Below, in pieces: positions 9,527-19,286 of a DNA stretch of 64,000 nt. Position numbers and translations under genes: made by a program. This DNA is from Acidobacteriota bacterium. GTDB taxonomy: Bacteria; Acidobacteriota; Thermoanaerobaculia; Gp7-AA8; JAHWKK01. The DNA is taken from contig JAHWKK010000022.1 in the NCBI GenBank assembly GCA_019347945.1, positions 1 to 64,000 on the forward strand, read 5' to 3'. Below the pieces are notes generated by a model, which was not told where the DNA came from, did no database searches, and worked only from the letters and a program-made list of their open reading frames with translations. Positions within the stretch are counted from its first letter, which is position 1. Every line of letters starts with the position of its first letter.

Positions 9527-9925
9527 ATGTTGCTGGTGAAGACGAAACTCGGTGTGAGCTCCATTCATGGCATCGGACTCTTTGCAGATCAGTTCATCCC
9601 GAAAAACACGGTGATCTGGAGGTACGACCCGGCCGTCGACCTCAAGCTGACCCCAGGCCAGATCGAATCTCTGGCCGAATCCTGCCGGGAGCAGATCCGA
9701 AAGTACACTTATCGCGAGTTTCACTCCGATATGTATGTACTTTGCGGTGACGACGCGCGGTTTTTCAATCACGCGCCCGCGATCGCGAACTGCATCGACG
9801 TTCAGAACGGGTCACTCGAAGGGGACGTGACCCTCGCGCTTCGGGATATCGAGGAGGGTGAAGAGCTCACCTGCGATTACGCGATGTTCGACATGGACCT
9901 GATCGAGGGGCGATACAGGATCTGA
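9527..9925 (+). CDS. Small SET-domain protein
   Basis: A 132-residue protein made almost entirely of a SET methyltransferase domain. It has H-G-I-G-L-F-A near the N-terminus (SAM-binding side), F-F-N-H-A with N-C downstream (the pseudoknot N-H-x-x-x-N-C region) and the terminal E-E-L-T-C-D-Y-A containing the catalytic tyrosine. Bacterial SET proteins of this length occur scattered in genomes and are thought to methylate protein lysines, but substrates are mostly unknown. The ATG at 9527 follows AAAGGATC, an acceptable ribosome site. The gene is alone: a symporter lies upstream and cassette B starts right after its TGA. No companion gene suggests the target protein. Confidence 0.85.
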   Translation: MLLVKTKLGVSSIHGIGLFADQFIPKNTVIWRYDPAVDLKLTPGQIESLAESCREQIRKYTYREFHSDMYVLCGDDARFFNHAPAIANCIDVQNGSLEGDVTLALRDIEEGEELTCDYAMFDMDLIEGRYRI

Positions 9926-10523
9926 GGGCGGGTTGGAGGTTGGAGGTTGGAGGTACACGACTCGCGAGATCAAACACTCGTCATCCTGAGCAAGTACACC
10001 GGGGCCAAAAGGCCTCGTGGGATCGGAGATGAACCCCGGAAATGTGACCCTGGCGCGGAGCGCTGGTTCCGTGAGGCCGGGCACGGGCGCGGGCACGGGC
10101 ACGGGAAAGACCTCGCGAACGGATGTTTCATTAGGCGCAAGTGACCGGTGCCTTGCGCCGGTGAAACGGAAATGACACCCGTGAGTGCAGAAACAACCGC
10201 ACTCGCGTACTCAAACCGACGTCATCCTGAGCGGGCGGTCGGGCGGGCAGGCGAAGGACCTCGCAGGTTGGGACATCAGCCCAAGCGAGGCGCTGCAAGT
10301 GGGTCGAAATCCAACAATTCGTGGTCGTTTCATCCTGAGCCGCCGAAGGACGTCGAAGGATCTGGGGGAGGGTCCGTGAGTCAACGTGCCCGCGCCTGAA
10401 GCTTTGATTCATGATCCCCGCCCAGATTCTTCGCCCGTGCTGCGCCGGGCTCAGAATGACGTGGGTTAGTATCCCGAGCCCCGAGCCCCAAACCTCCAAC
10501 TTCAAACCTCCAACCTCCAACCT
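9926..10523. repeat. Repeat-bounded cassette B (GGTTGGA heptamers)
   Basis: This fills the 600 bases between the convergent SET-domain and enolase genes. The left array (9931-9954) is three GGTTGGA units plus GGT. The right array (10490-10523) is the reverse complement (ACCTCCA type) and begins eight bases past the enolase stop. Inside are several GTCATCCTGAGC-like boxes (about 9979, 10221 and 10330, and one inverted near 10450), a palindrome around GACCGGTGCCTTGCGCCGGT (10143-10162), a short GGGCAC tandem (about 10078-10103) and the 90-bp module also found in cassettes E and G. No convincing coding sequence is present. Confidence 0.88.
10210..10298 (+). repeat. Dispersed 90-bp module, copy 1
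   Basis: This block runs from ACTCAAACCGACGTCATCC through GGTTGGGACATCAGCCCAAG to GCGCTGCAA. It recurs inverted at 52915-53005 and directly at 62570-62660 with about 85-90 percent identity by eye. It contains the C-G-G-G-C-G-G-T-C-G-G-G-C-G-G-G-C-A tract shared by all three copies. It is always inside a heptamer-bounded cassette. Confidence 0.85.
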
Positions 10524-10528
10524 GTTTT

Positions 10529-11824
<1,296 letters not shown>

Positions 11825-11830
11825 CTAACT

Positions 11831-12026
11831 GAAGAGTGAAGGGTGAAGAGTGAAGAGTGAAAGAGAAGAGTGAAGAGTGAAGGGTGAAGAGTGAAGGGGT
11901 GGAAAAAGGCGATGCCTGCCTCCTCTCATCCTTTTTCTTTTCACACTTCGGTCTTACTTCTTAACTGGAAAAGGATCAACCTTGGTTGAGCCGTTTTCAC
12001 TCTTCACTCTTCACCCTTCACTCTTC
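11831..12026. repeat. Repeat-bounded cassette C (GAAGAGT heptamers)
   Basis: It lies between the divergent enolase and MATE genes. The left array (11831-11897) has about nine GAAGAGT/GAAGGGT heptamers interrupted by an AAGA insertion. The right array (11994-12026) holds the reverse complement (TTCACTC/TTCACCC units). The enclosed 95 bases are AT-richer than the surroundings and contain AACCTTGGTT and runs of T, so promoter elements for either gene could sit here. Unlike the other cassettes, both arrays face start codons, not stop codons. Confidence 0.85.
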
Positions 12027-12046
12027 TCCCGTAGAATGCGCGGCTC

Positions 12047-13423
12047 ATGTCGACCGAGATCCGATCCGAGGCGCGGCGTCTGATGAAGCTTGCACTTCCG
12101 CTTGCTGCGGCGCAGGCGGGATCACAGCTGATGGGTCTGGTGGATGTCGCCGTGCTCGGCCGCTACGGCGCGGTCGAGCTCGCGGCATCCGGACTCGGAA
12201 ACGCGATCTTCTTTTCGCTGTCGGTGATCGGACTCGGCCTGATCATGGGGATCGATCCGATGATCGCTCAGGCGGTCGGGGCCGGAAAACCCGATCGCGC
12301 GCGGATGATCGGATGGCAGGGGGCATGGCTCTCGATTCCGATCACGATCGTCCTGATGCTGCTGATGATGGCGGGAGCCGCGCTGCTTCCGCGGATCGGT
12401 ATCGAGGACGAACTGATCGGCCCGTCTCGTACGTATCTGCTCCTGCGATCTCTGAGTCTTTTTCCCTTCCTGGCCTATTACGTCGTCCGGGCGTGGCTGC
12501 AGGCAGTCGACATCACCCGGCCGCTGGTGACGGCCGTCGTGGTGGCGAACGTGGTGAACCTCGTGTCGGACATTCTGCTGATATTCGGGGGTGCCGGGCT
12601 TCCTGCCTGGACGGGTCCGTTGCGATCGATTCCCGAGATGGGCATCGCCGGAGCGGGTCTGACGACGGTCGTCAGCGCGCTGGTCCAGCTGGCGATCGTC
12701 GTCCGGGGGGCGAGGGTATCCGTCGAGCCGGAGGGTGCGAGGAGATTGAGGCGAGATGAGATCGCGACGGCTATGAAAGTCGGCGTTCCGGTCTCGCTGC
12801 AGATGACCGCCGAGGTTGGAGTGTTTGCGTTCGTCGGCATTCTGGCAGCCCGGCTGGGGACGATCGACCTCGCGACTCACCAGGTCGTCATCCAGCTGGC
12901 GGCCTTCACCTACACGGTCGCATTCGGGATCGCGATGGCCGCCTCCGTGCGGGTCGGCGCGGCGATCGGTGCGGCAGATCATGCGCTCACGAGGCTCGCC
13001 GGCCGGCTTTCATTCATCCTCGGCGGCGGAGTGATGGGAGTGATGGCGGCTTTTTTCGCGACGACTCCGGGACCGCTGGCGCGGCTCATGACCAACCAGC
13101 CGGCGATTCTCGTTCCGGCAACGACTCTTCTCGTCGTGGCCGCGTGGTTCCAGCTCTCCGACGGGATCCAGGCGGTCGGGGCGGGCGCGCTTCGAGGCGC
13201 GGGCGACACCAAGTTCACGTTCTACGCGAATGTCGTGGGGCACTGGATGATCGGAATGCCGATCGCGTTCTGGCTCGGGTTTCGTCAGGGGATGGGGATC
13301 CACGGGCTGTGGTGGGGACTCTGCGCCGGACTGACCGTGGTTGCGGTGGTGCTGTTCGTACGGTTCGAGTGGCTGGCGAGGGTACGGATTGATCCGATCG
13401 AGGGTTTGCGGAGGGAGCGCTGA
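12047..13423 (+). CDS. MATE-family multidrug/cation antiporter
   Basis: A 458-residue transporter with about 12 hydrophobic helices arranged as two similar halves, each a MatE domain. The first begins M-K-L-A-L-P-L-A-A-A-Q-A-G-S-Q-L-M-G-L-V-D, and the second begins about residue 240 with M-K-V-G-V-P-V-S-L-Q-M-T-A-E. Members export drugs or metabolites in exchange for Na+ or H+. The conserved G-A-G-D-T-K-F-T near the end of the protein corresponds to the R-G-A-G-D-T region of the family. The ATG at 12047 follows a TAGAATGCG leader right after cassette C. The substrate cannot be deduced, and no regulator gene is adjacent. Confidence 0.93.
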   Translation: MSTEIRSEARRLMKLALPLAAAQAGSQLMGLVDVAVLGRYGAVELAASGLGNAIFFSLSVIGLGLIMGIDPMIAQAVGAGKPDRARMIGWQGAWLSIPITIVLMLLMMAGAALLPRIGIEDELIGPSRTYLLLRSLSLFPFLAYYVVRAWLQAVDITRPLVTAVVVANVVNLVSDILLIFGGAGLPAWTGPLRSIPEMGIAGAGLTTVVSALVQLAIVVRGARVSVEPEGARRLRRDEIATAMKVGVPVSLQMTAEVGVFAFVGILAARLGTIDLATHQVVIQLAAFTYTVAFGIAMAASVRVGAAIGAADHALTRLAGRLSFILGGGVMGVMAAFFATTPGPLARLMTNQPAILVPATTLLVVAAWFQLSDGIQAVGAGALRGAGDTKFTFYANVVGHWMIGMPIAFWLGFRQGMGIHGLWWGLCAGLTVVAVVLFVRFEWLARVRIDPIEGLRRER

Positions 13424-13436
13424 GGGCCGAGAGAGC

Positions 13437-13512
13437 TGGCCTGCCCGGCTGGACTCGAACCAGCGACCTACGGTTTAGAAGACCGTTGCTCTATCCGCTG
13501 AGCTACGGGCAG
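13437..13512 (-). tRNA. tRNA-Arg (anticodon TCT)
   Basis: Read on the minus strand, the acceptor CTGCCCG pairs with CGGGCAG. The D arm is GCTC..GAGC, the anticodon arm ACGGT-CTTCTAA-ACCGT gives TCT, and the T arm is GCTGG-TTCGAGT-CCAGC. The discriminator base G is followed by an encoded CCA (13437-13439). It is the 3'-most of three tRNA genes in the same orientation. Confidence 0.96.
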
Positions 13513-13517
13513 GTGAA

Positions 13518-13595
13518 TGGGGTGGGTAATGGGACTCGAACCCACGACCTTCGGAGCCACAATCCGACGTTCTAACCACCTGAACTATACCCACC
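13518..13595 (-). tRNA. tRNA-His (anticodon GTG)
   Basis: The minus-strand acceptor GTGGGTA pairs with TACCCAC, and there is an extra G at -1 (13595) facing C73 (13521), the identity pair for histidine. The anticodon loop ATTGTGG gives GTG, and the T arm GTGGG-TTCGAGT-CCCAT closes with one mismatch. CCA is encoded at 13518-13520. It lies five bases upstream of the Arg tRNA, so the three tRNAs are probably processed from one transcript. Confidence 0.96.
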
Positions 13596-13620
13596 GCAAG
13601 ATGATCGTCTCAAAGCTAAG

Positions 13621-13698
<78 letters not shown>

Positions 13699-13750
13699 AT
13701 CCCTGTGGCGCCACCCTCAACACGACCCCGCTGCCGACCATTCCGATCGG

Positions 13751-14194
13751 TCAGGTGGCGTGGACGCTTCCCGGCTCGTCCAGATGATGAGGGGGAAGGT
13801 GCTCCATCCACTCCTTCGCCTCGGCGTTCGTGATGACGAACTCGAAAACATGACCGTGGCTGCGGAGACGCAAAATTTTGCATCCTTCCTGCGACAGGCC
13901 GGTCGTGGTCTCCTCGTCGTACTCGACTTCGTCGATGCGATCGAGGTCGAGGCTGGCCTCCAGGTCGGTGTTCTCGTAGTAAATCGTGGAACTGGTCAGA
14001 GCGAGGGCGACGGGAAGCCGCTCCCGCCCTTCCATGTAGAGCGCGCGATGGGCAATGATGGAGTCTGCCGATCGCTTCTTGACCATTTCGTCGATTCGCC
14101 CCTTGGCCCGCTGCTGGTTGACGAACCAGATGATGACCGCCAACAGGATAATGACCACGATGATCGTGGAGACGAGTGCGACAGCGTCGTGCAT
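13751..14194 (-). CDS. Membrane-anchored protein of unknown function
   Basis: A 147-residue protein of no family I recognise. The start chosen is the ATG at 14194 because GGAGG stands 5 bases upstream; an upstream in-frame GTG is less likely. Residues 1-25 form one hydrophobic helix ([14 protein letters not shown]), with the rest on the cytoplasmic side. The soluble part has a beta-rich pattern ([22 protein letters not shown]) reminiscent of small PH-like membrane-associated domains, but this is weak. The gene lies upstream of the tRNA cluster, 53 bases from the first tRNA, and may share its transcript. Confidence 0.72.
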   Translation of the reverse strand: MHDAVALVSTIIVVIILLAVIIWFVNQQRAKGRIDEMVKKRSADSIIAHRALYMEGRERLPVALALTSSTIYYENTDLEASLDLDRIDEVEYDEETTTGLSQEGCKILRLRSHGHVFEFVITNAEAKEWMEHLPPHHLDEPGSVHAT

Positions 14195-14310
14195 GAGTCC
14201 TCCGTATTCAATCGATGATCCGAGAGCGTATCCGGGTGCAATTCTACTGACCATGATAACGCATCAGGCCCGGGTTCGATGTCGGCGGGGATCTTCGCTA
14301 CAATCGAGAA

Positions 14311-14784
14311 ATGGGGCACGGCCGCAAACCGATGCGAATGCACCACTCTGCCGGGGGAGTCGTCGTGGGTCGTCGGGGCACAGAGGCGCTGGTGGCCCTG
14401 ATCCAGACGCACGGAAAGACCCGATTTGGATTGCCGAAGGGAACCATCGACGATGGCGAGACCTCTGAGCAGGCGGCGGTGAGAGAGGTCAGGGAGGAAA
14501 CCGGTCTCGAAGCATCGATCCTCTGTCATCTCGACGAGATCGATTACATCTTCCGGGCGCACCAGATACTCGTTCACAAATTCGTCGACTATTACCTGAT
14601 GAGATACGTCGACGGCGAGCTCGTTCCCCAGCTCGAAGAGGTCGACGACGTCAGCTGGCTCCCCCTTCATGCGGCCGCCGGCGTCCTCAGCTTCGACTCG
14701 GAACGACGGGTCGTCGAAAGGGCCAGGATGATCTGGTCCGAGATGTCGGAGCGGGAGCGATCCGGCTTTTCGTGTGTAGGATGA
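14311..14784 (+). CDS. NUDIX hydrolase
   Basis: A 157-residue NUDIX pyrophosphohydrolase. The NUDIX box spans 44-66 and is intact (G44, E50, R58-E59, E62-E63, G65), so Mg2+ binding and hydrolysis of an X-linked nucleoside diphosphate are expected. The N-terminal S-A-G-G-V-V-V-G and the flanking G-K-T-R-F-G-L-P-K-G are like those of diadenosine polyphosphate or nucleoside-diphosphate-cleaving members. The substrate is not certain. The ATG at 14311 is chosen because the strand begins immediately after it; internal ATGs at residues 8 and 10 are also possible. The downstream sensor kinase gene runs in the same direction but is about 100 bases away. Confidence 0.9.
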   Translation: MGHGRKPMRMHHSAGGVVVGRRGTEALVALIQTHGKTRFGLPKGTIDDGETSEQAAVREVREETGLEASILCHLDEIDYIFRAHQILVHKFVDYYLMRYVDGELVPQLEEVDDVSWLPLHAAAGVLSFDSERRVVERARMIWSEMSERERSGFSCVG

Positions 14785-14881
14785 TCACAGGAATGCAGCC
14801 CGGCGGTGGCGGGAGCACCCTTCTTGCAGTGCTGCCTGAGCTTCGCAGGTGACCGATGCTCGCGGTCGACGACAGGACTCG

Positions 14882-17164
14882 ATGAACTCGCAGATCAGAA
14901 GGATTTTGTGGACGGCGTTCGGTGTGCTGTTTCTGCTGACGATCATTTCGACGTCGGTCAACGTCATGGTGCTGCAGAACGAACGGCAGAACCAATATCG
15001 CGCGTCCGAGGTCTATGAACCGCTGCTCAAGGCTCTGATGTCGATGGATGCCTCGATCAGCGCGATGCTCGCTGCTTCCCGGGGCTATTCACTGACCCAG
15101 GGTCGAACCGAATTCCTCGAGCAGTACACTCAGGCGATCAGGGAGTTCGAGACGACGGCCGCCGAGGCGAGGGAACTGGCGGTCGAAGAGAGGGACAGCC
15201 AGCTCGTCAGCGACATGACGCTCCATTTTCAGGAGTTGCGGCGCATATCGGACGAGCAGATCGACGCAACCGATCGCGGTGGCCCTGCCGTCGAGCGAAT
15301 GCTCGACGCCATGAGAGTCAGGCGAACGGCGGCCGACTTTGCCGGAACCTTCGTCGTCAACGAGGCCACGCGTCGCGCCGCATACCGTCAGCGGCTGGAC
15401 GATCTTCGCCTGTTTCAGACGGTGACCCTGGTCGCGTCGGTCATTCTCATCGGTGCTCTGGGAGTTTTTCTCATATTTCGGGTCGAACGGAGCATCCATG
15501 AGGCAGTCGAAGGCCAATTGAGAAAGACTCGCGCAATGATCGGGAGCATGTCGGAAGGCATCATGCTCGTCGATTCCCGCGGCCGGAGTGAGTACATCAA
15601 CCCCGCGGGCGAAAGGATGCTCGGAACCCGGGAGACGGGTGTACCGATCGAAGAGCACTCCCGGGTCTACGGGTTTCGGGATGTCGAGGGCGATTTGATG
15701 GATGAAGGTGGATTGCCCGCGGTCGAGGCTCTGACCACCGGCCAGGAGGTTCGCGACGTTCCTGTGTCGATCCAGAAGGGAAGCGAACCGCTGCGAATGG
15801 TCTCGATGAGTGCGACGCCGATCGTCGAGGATGGAGCCCGGGGTGCACTCGTAACGTTCCGCGACATCACCGAGCGCTACAAGCTCGAGGCCGAGATGCA
15901 GGTGCAGGCGGAACGGGCACAGACCCTCGCCGACGCAGGAGCTTTCTTCTCGAGCAACATCGACCTCGACTGGGTGACCCAGGCCATCGCCGAACGCGTA
16001 GCCGAAGTCCTCGGAGACTGGGCCGCGGTCATTCTGAAGGTTCCGGGGACGAACGAAATGCGGGTCGCGGCGATTCATCACTGCGACATGTCGTCGCTCG
16101 GCCTGGCCTGGGCTTTCATCTACCGACAACCCCTGGTGGTCGGCGAAGGGACGTTCGGACAGCCAGTCGCGACGGGCGTTCCGTCGCTGGTCACCAGCAT
16201 GGACAGCGGATCCCGCTCCCGGCAGGAGGGTCCGTATCACCCCTCCGGCTCGCTCGCGTCGCTGCTGGTCATGCCGCTCCGGACGCGAGGCGAGATCATC
16301 GGGGCTCTCGCGATCGCCGCAACGAACCCCGAAAACCAGATGAATGAGCAGAAGCTGCCTCTGACCGAGGTGCTGGCCGAGCGTGCGGCGGTGGCGATCG
16401 AGAACGCGCGGCTCTACATCGAACAGGTCGATGCCAGAAAGAAGGTCGAGGATCTTTCGCGGCTCAAGGATGAATTTCTGTCGATCGCATCTCACGAGCT
16501 TCGCACGCCGGTCACCTCCATCAAGGGGTATACGCAGCTCGCGAAGACGATGATAAACGAGAAGGACGTCGAAAACTCGGTCGAATATCTCGATGTCGCC
16601 CTCGATCAGATCGACCGGATGTCCCGGCTGATTCTCGAACTTCTCGACGTCTCACGCATCGAGACAGGGCGACTCGACATCAGCCGTCGTGAGCTCAACT
16701 GGAATGAGTTCGTCGAAGAAGTCGTCGAGCGACAGCGGATGACCAAGCCCGACCGCCAGATCAACCTCGAGGTTCCCGATACCGAAGTCATGATCCGCGG
16801 CGACGTGGATCGTCTCGAGCAGGTGCTCGGTAACCTGATCGAAAATGCCGTGAAGTACTCCGATCAGTCCAAACCGGTACACGTGACCGTCGAAAACGAT
16901 CAAGACGGCGTCCTGACCACGGTCAGGGATGAAGGGATGGGCATTCCCGCCGACGAGATCAATAACGTTTTCGAGCGATTCCACCGTGGCCGCCAGGTGT
17001 CGTCGACCAACTACGGAGGTCTCGGTCTCGGGCTCTACATCACCAAACAGATCATCGACCGCCATGATGGAACGATCTGGGTCGAAAGCGAGGAGGGGAA
17101 GGGGACGATTTTCGGCTTCAGGATTCCCGCCAGCGAAGTTTCAGCGGAGGCCTCGACCGCCTGA
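14882..17164 (+). CDS. Orphan membrane sensor histidine kinase (CHASE3-like, PAS, GAF)
   Basis: A 760-residue hybrid-free sensor kinase. It has a first transmembrane helix at about 10-30, a helical extracytoplasmic sensor of about 150 residues resembling CHASE3, a second helix near 180-200, a PAS domain (M-S-E-G-I-M-L-V-D-S-R-G), a GAF domain (about 350-500) and a coiled linker. HisKA follows, with the phospho-accepting histidine in S-H-E-L-R-T-P, and then an HATPase with N, G1 (D-E-G-M-G-I-P) and G2 (G-L-G-L-G-L-Y) boxes. I start at ATG 14882 because the hydrophobic helix begins soon after; a GTG at 14849 would add 11 residues. No response-regulator gene adjoins it: the next gene is trmFO on the opposite strand, one base away. 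Confidence 0.9.
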   Translation: MNSQIRRILWTAFGVLFLLTIISTSVNVMVLQNERQNQYRASEVYEPLLKALMSMDASISAMLAASRGYSLTQGRTEFLEQYTQAIREFETTAAEARELAVEERDSQLVSDMTLHFQELRRISDEQIDATDRGGPAVERMLDAMRVRRTAADFAGTFVVNEATRRAAYRQRLDDLRLFQTVTLVASVILIGALGVFLIFRVERSIHEAVEGQLRKTRAMIGSMSEGIMLVDSRGRSEYINPAGERMLGTRETGVPIEEHSRVYGFRDVEGDLMDEGGLPAVEALTTGQEVRDVPVSIQKGSEPLRMVSMSATPIVEDGARGALVTFRDITERYKLEAEMQVQAERAQTLADAGAFFSSNIDLDWVTQAIAERVAEVLGDWAAVILKVPGTNEMRVAAIHHCDMSSLGLAWAFIYRQPLVVGEGTFGQPVATGVPSLVTSMDSGSRSRQEGPYHPSGSLASLLVMPLRTRGEIIGALAIAATNPENQMNEQKLPLTEVLAERAAVAIENARLYIEQVDARKKVEDLSRLKDEFLSIASHELRTPVTSIKGYTQLAKTMINEKDVENSVEYLDVALDQIDRMSRLILELLDVSRIETGRLDISRRELNWNEFVEEVVERQRMTKPDRQINLEVPDTEVMIRGDVDRLEQVLGNLIENAVKYSDQSKPVHVTVENDQDGVLTTVRDEGMGIPADEINNVFERFHRGRQVSSTNYGGLGLGLYITKQIIDRHDGTIWVESEEGKGTIFGFRIPASEVSAEASTA

Positions 17165-17165
17165 A

Positions 17166-18491
17166 TCAGCTCGTCACGGCGTCGAGGGATCGTTCCGCCA
17201 GTTCCCTCACGCTCTGCAAAGCGAGCCGAACCTGATCCTCCCGGCGATCTTTCTTCCGACGAATATCCGAGATGTTGCGAATCAGAGCCCAGTTGATGTT
17301 CGAGGGCTGGTATCTGTCGGGGTTCGATTCGGAAACATGACGGCCGAGGGCTCCCAGCGCCGTGTGATCCGGACACGGCTGTGGCTCCTCTCCATTGCCA
17401 ACCGCGCCAATATAGCGCGCGACCAGCAGACCCGTAGCGGCGGACTCGACGTAGCCTTCGACACCGGTGATCTGTCCCGCAAACCAGATCCGCGGATCGG
17501 ATTTCAAGCGAAACGTGGAGTCGAGGTGCCGAGGCCCGTTGATGAAAGTGTTCCGGTGCATCGAGCCCCATCGCGCGAACACCGCGTTCTCGAGCCCCGG
17601 AAGCATGCGAAGAACTTTCTGTTGCGACGGGATTTTCATCTTTGTCTGGAAACCGACCAGATTGAAATACTCGTCGGAGAAATCTTCGCGGCGCAGCTGA
17701 ACCACGGCCCATGGACGCTCGCCCGTTGCAGGATTCTCGAGCCCGACCGGCTTCATCGGTCCGTACCGAAGCGTTTCGACACCGCGTGCGGCCATCTCTT
17801 CGATCGGAAGGCATCCTTCGAAATGGGCGGCATCGTCGAAGTCGTGAATCGCGTGGAGGTCCGCCTCTCCGAGCGCCGCGAGAAAAGACTCGTATTCGGA
17901 TTTCGTCAGCGGCGAGTTGAGATAGTCGGCGCCGTCGCCCTTGTCGTACCGTGATTTCCAGTAGAGCTTCGACATATCCAGCGAGTCGGCGGCCACGATC
18001 GGAGCAATTGCGTCGTAGAAGTAGAGGTTGTCCGAGCCGAGGCGTCGCCCGATCGCGTCGTAGAGCTCCGAGCTGGTCAGCGGCCCGGTGGCGATCACGA
18101 GATGGTCGGCGTCTCCGATCTCCAGATCGTGAACTTCTCCGCGGACCAGCTCGATGCGAGACTCGCCCTCGACCATCCCCGTCACTGTGTCGGCGAACTT
18201 GCCGCGATCGACCGCGAAGGCGTCGCCCGCCGGAATCCGCGCGCGCTCGCCGCACTCCATGATCACCGAATCGAGCAGCGCCATCTCCGCCTTAAGGAGC
18301 CCGACGGCGTTCAGCGGCGACGAGCTTCGAAACGAGTTCGAGCAGACCAGCTCACCGAGCCGGTCGGTCTGATGGGCCTCGGTGGTGCGGAGCGGTCGCA
18401 TCTCATGGAGGGTTACGCGATGCCCGAGCCTCGCGAGCTGCAGTGCGCACTCCGAGCCGGCGAGACCAGCTCCGATGATACGAATTTTCAT
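17166..18491 (-). CDS. trmFO: Folate/FAD-dependent tRNA uridine-54 methyltransferase TrmFO
   Basis: A 441-residue TrmFO, which makes ribothymidine at position 54 of tRNA using methylenetetrahydrofolate and FAD. The dinucleotide-binding motif G7-x-G9-x-x-G12-x-E14 is at the N-terminus. The catalytic cysteines are in place: C50 in C-S-N-S-F-R-S and C227 in F-E-G-C-L-P-I-E-E. The late F-A-G-Q-I-T-G-V-E-G-Y and N-I-N-W segments are also family markers. I use the ATG at 18491, which gives the normal M-K-I-R-I-I-G start; a TTG at 18500 would overlap the previous stop as TTGA. It is downstream of a DUF3467 gene and convergent with the kinase gene. Presence of TrmFO in place of TrmA suggests a non-proteobacterial-type lineage. 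Confidence 0.97.
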   Translation of the reverse strand: MKIRIIGAGLAGSECALQLARLGHRVTLHEMRPLRTTEAHQTDRLGELVCSNSFRSSSPLNAVGLLKAEMALLDSVIMECGERARIPAGDAFAVDRGKFADTVTGMVEGESRIELVRGEVHDLEIGDADHLVIATGPLTSSELYDAIGRRLGSDNLYFYDAIAPIVAADSLDMSKLYWKSRYDKGDGADYLNSPLTKSEYESFLAALGEADLHAIHDFDDAAHFEGCLPIEEMAARGVETLRYGPMKPVGLENPATGERPWAVVQLRREDFSDEYFNLVGFQTKMKIPSQQKVLRMLPGLENAVFARWGSMHRNTFINGPRHLDSTFRLKSDPRIWFAGQITGVEGYVESAATGLLVARYIGAVGNGEEPQPCPDHTALGALGRHVSESNPDRYQPSNINWALIRNISDIRRKKDRREDQVRLALQSVRELAERSLDAVTS

Positions 18492-18496
18492 CGATG

Positions 18497-18805
18497 TCAA
18501 TTCGACGGTTCGTCGCTGCTGAATCCCTGGGGCGCACGGGACGCATCGAGCCGGATCTCGCCGAATTTCTGCTCGAACATGCCGATGTTGCGGCTCAGTG
18601 CGTCGAGAAACTGCTTTGCGTGGAGCGGCGTCATGATGATCCGTTCGTGGATGCGAACCTCGGTTTTGCCGGGAACGATCCGCCCGAGATCGATGACGAA
18701 CTCACTCGGAGAATGGATGATATTGGCGAAGTTGATGTACTTCCCCTGGGATGTTTCGTCGTCGATGACGATCTGAAGTTGCGCCTGTTGCGGCTGCTGA
18801 GTCAC
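18497..18805 (-). CDS. DUF3467 family protein
   Basis: A 102-residue protein matching the DUF3467 pattern: Y-I-N-F-A-N-I-I-H-S-P-S-E-F-V-I-D-L-G, then V-R-I-H-E-R-I-I-M-T-P-L-H-A-K-Q-F-L and E-x-x-F-G-E-I-R near the end. Function is unknown; members are small soluble proteins found widely in diderm bacteria. The start is the GTG at 18805, preceded by GGGAGG at the right distance. A longer open frame reaching upstream runs into the tRNA-Pro gene and is not real. The stop lies five bases before the trmFO ATG, so the two are probably co-transcribed. Confidence 0.88.
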   Translation of the reverse strand: MTQQPQQAQLQIVIDDETSQGKYINFANIIHSPSEFVIDLGRIVPGKTEVRIHERIIMTPLHAKQFLDALSRNIGMFEQKFGEIRLDASRAPQGFSSDEPSN

Positions 18806-18880
18806 GGGATCCTCCCTGATCCGATGGCGGGGTCCGTAGTTTGAGAGGTCGCGGCCGGAGTTCTGCCGCGGGATCGGAAC

Positions 18881-18957
18881 TGGTCGGGCAGGGGGGATTT
18901 GAACCCCCGACCACCTGAACCCCATTCAGGTACGCTACCAGGCTGCGCCACTGCCCG
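18881..18957 (-). tRNA. tRNA-Pro (anticodon GGG)
   Basis: The minus-strand acceptor CGGGCAG pairs with CTGCCCG. The anticodon arm CCTGA-ATGGGGT-TCAGG gives GGG, and the T arm is GGGGG-TTCAAAT-CCCCC. Discriminator A and an encoded CCA (18881-18883) follow. It stands 75 bases upstream of the DUF3467 gene. It decodes CCC/CCT, complementing the tRNA-Pro(TGG) at 13.6 kb. Confidence 0.96.
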
Positions 18958-19043
18958 ACTCCCCGCCTAACACCCCGGCCGGAATTTTAGTTCCCTCCGT
19001 TGGCGGGACTCGTGCTACGCCTGCGGGACAAGGAGGGCGCACC

Positions 19044-19286
19044 GTGTCACTCATATGGTTTCTTCTGATCGGATTGGCCGCCGGGTTCCTCGCGAACCTC
19101 GTCATGAAATCGGGCCTCGGGCTCCTCGGCGATCTGATCGTCGGGGTCGTCGGAGCCATTCTCGGAGGATGGCTCTTCGGCCAGCTCGGCATCAGCGCGG
19201 GAGGAGGGTTGTTCGGCGCGCTCGTCACGGCGTTCGTCGGCGCCGTCGTCCTGCTTCTCATCATCCGGGTGATCAAGCGAGCGTAG
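19044..19286 (+). CDS. GlsB/YeaQ/YmgE-family small membrane protein
   Basis: An 80-residue, glycine-rich hydrophobic protein with three membrane helices, matching the YeaQ/YmgE (transglycosylase-associated) family: M-S-L-I-W-F-L-L-I-G-L-A-A-G-F-L-A, then G-D-L-I-V-G-V-V-G-A-I-L-G-G-W-L-F and a C-terminal V-L-L-L-I-I-R-V-I-K-R. Members are stress-associated inner-membrane proteins of unknown mechanism. The GTG start follows AAGGAGGGC eight bases upstream, a strong ribosome site. The TAG stop is followed, without a single spacer base, by the heptamer array of cassette D. It converges on polA. Confidence 0.9.
   Translation: MSLIWFLLIGLAAGFLANLVMKSGLGLLGDLIVGVVGAILGGWLFGQLGISAGGGLFGALVTAFVGAVVLLLIIRVIKRA

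Noticed and set aside
10148-10399. Small peptides encoded within cassette B
   Set aside because: Open frames exist on both strands but their sequences are low-complexity, the copies in cassettes E and G do not keep the frames, and no ribosome sites are evident.
9926-10523. CRISPR array
   Set aside because: The repeats are contiguous 7-base units without spacers, of several types, with inverted partners, and no cas gene is in the window.
18806-18925. N-terminal extension of the DUF3467 protein
   Set aside because: The extended frame translates the tRNA-Pro gene; the GTG at 18805 has a GGGAGG ribosome site and gives the normal family start.
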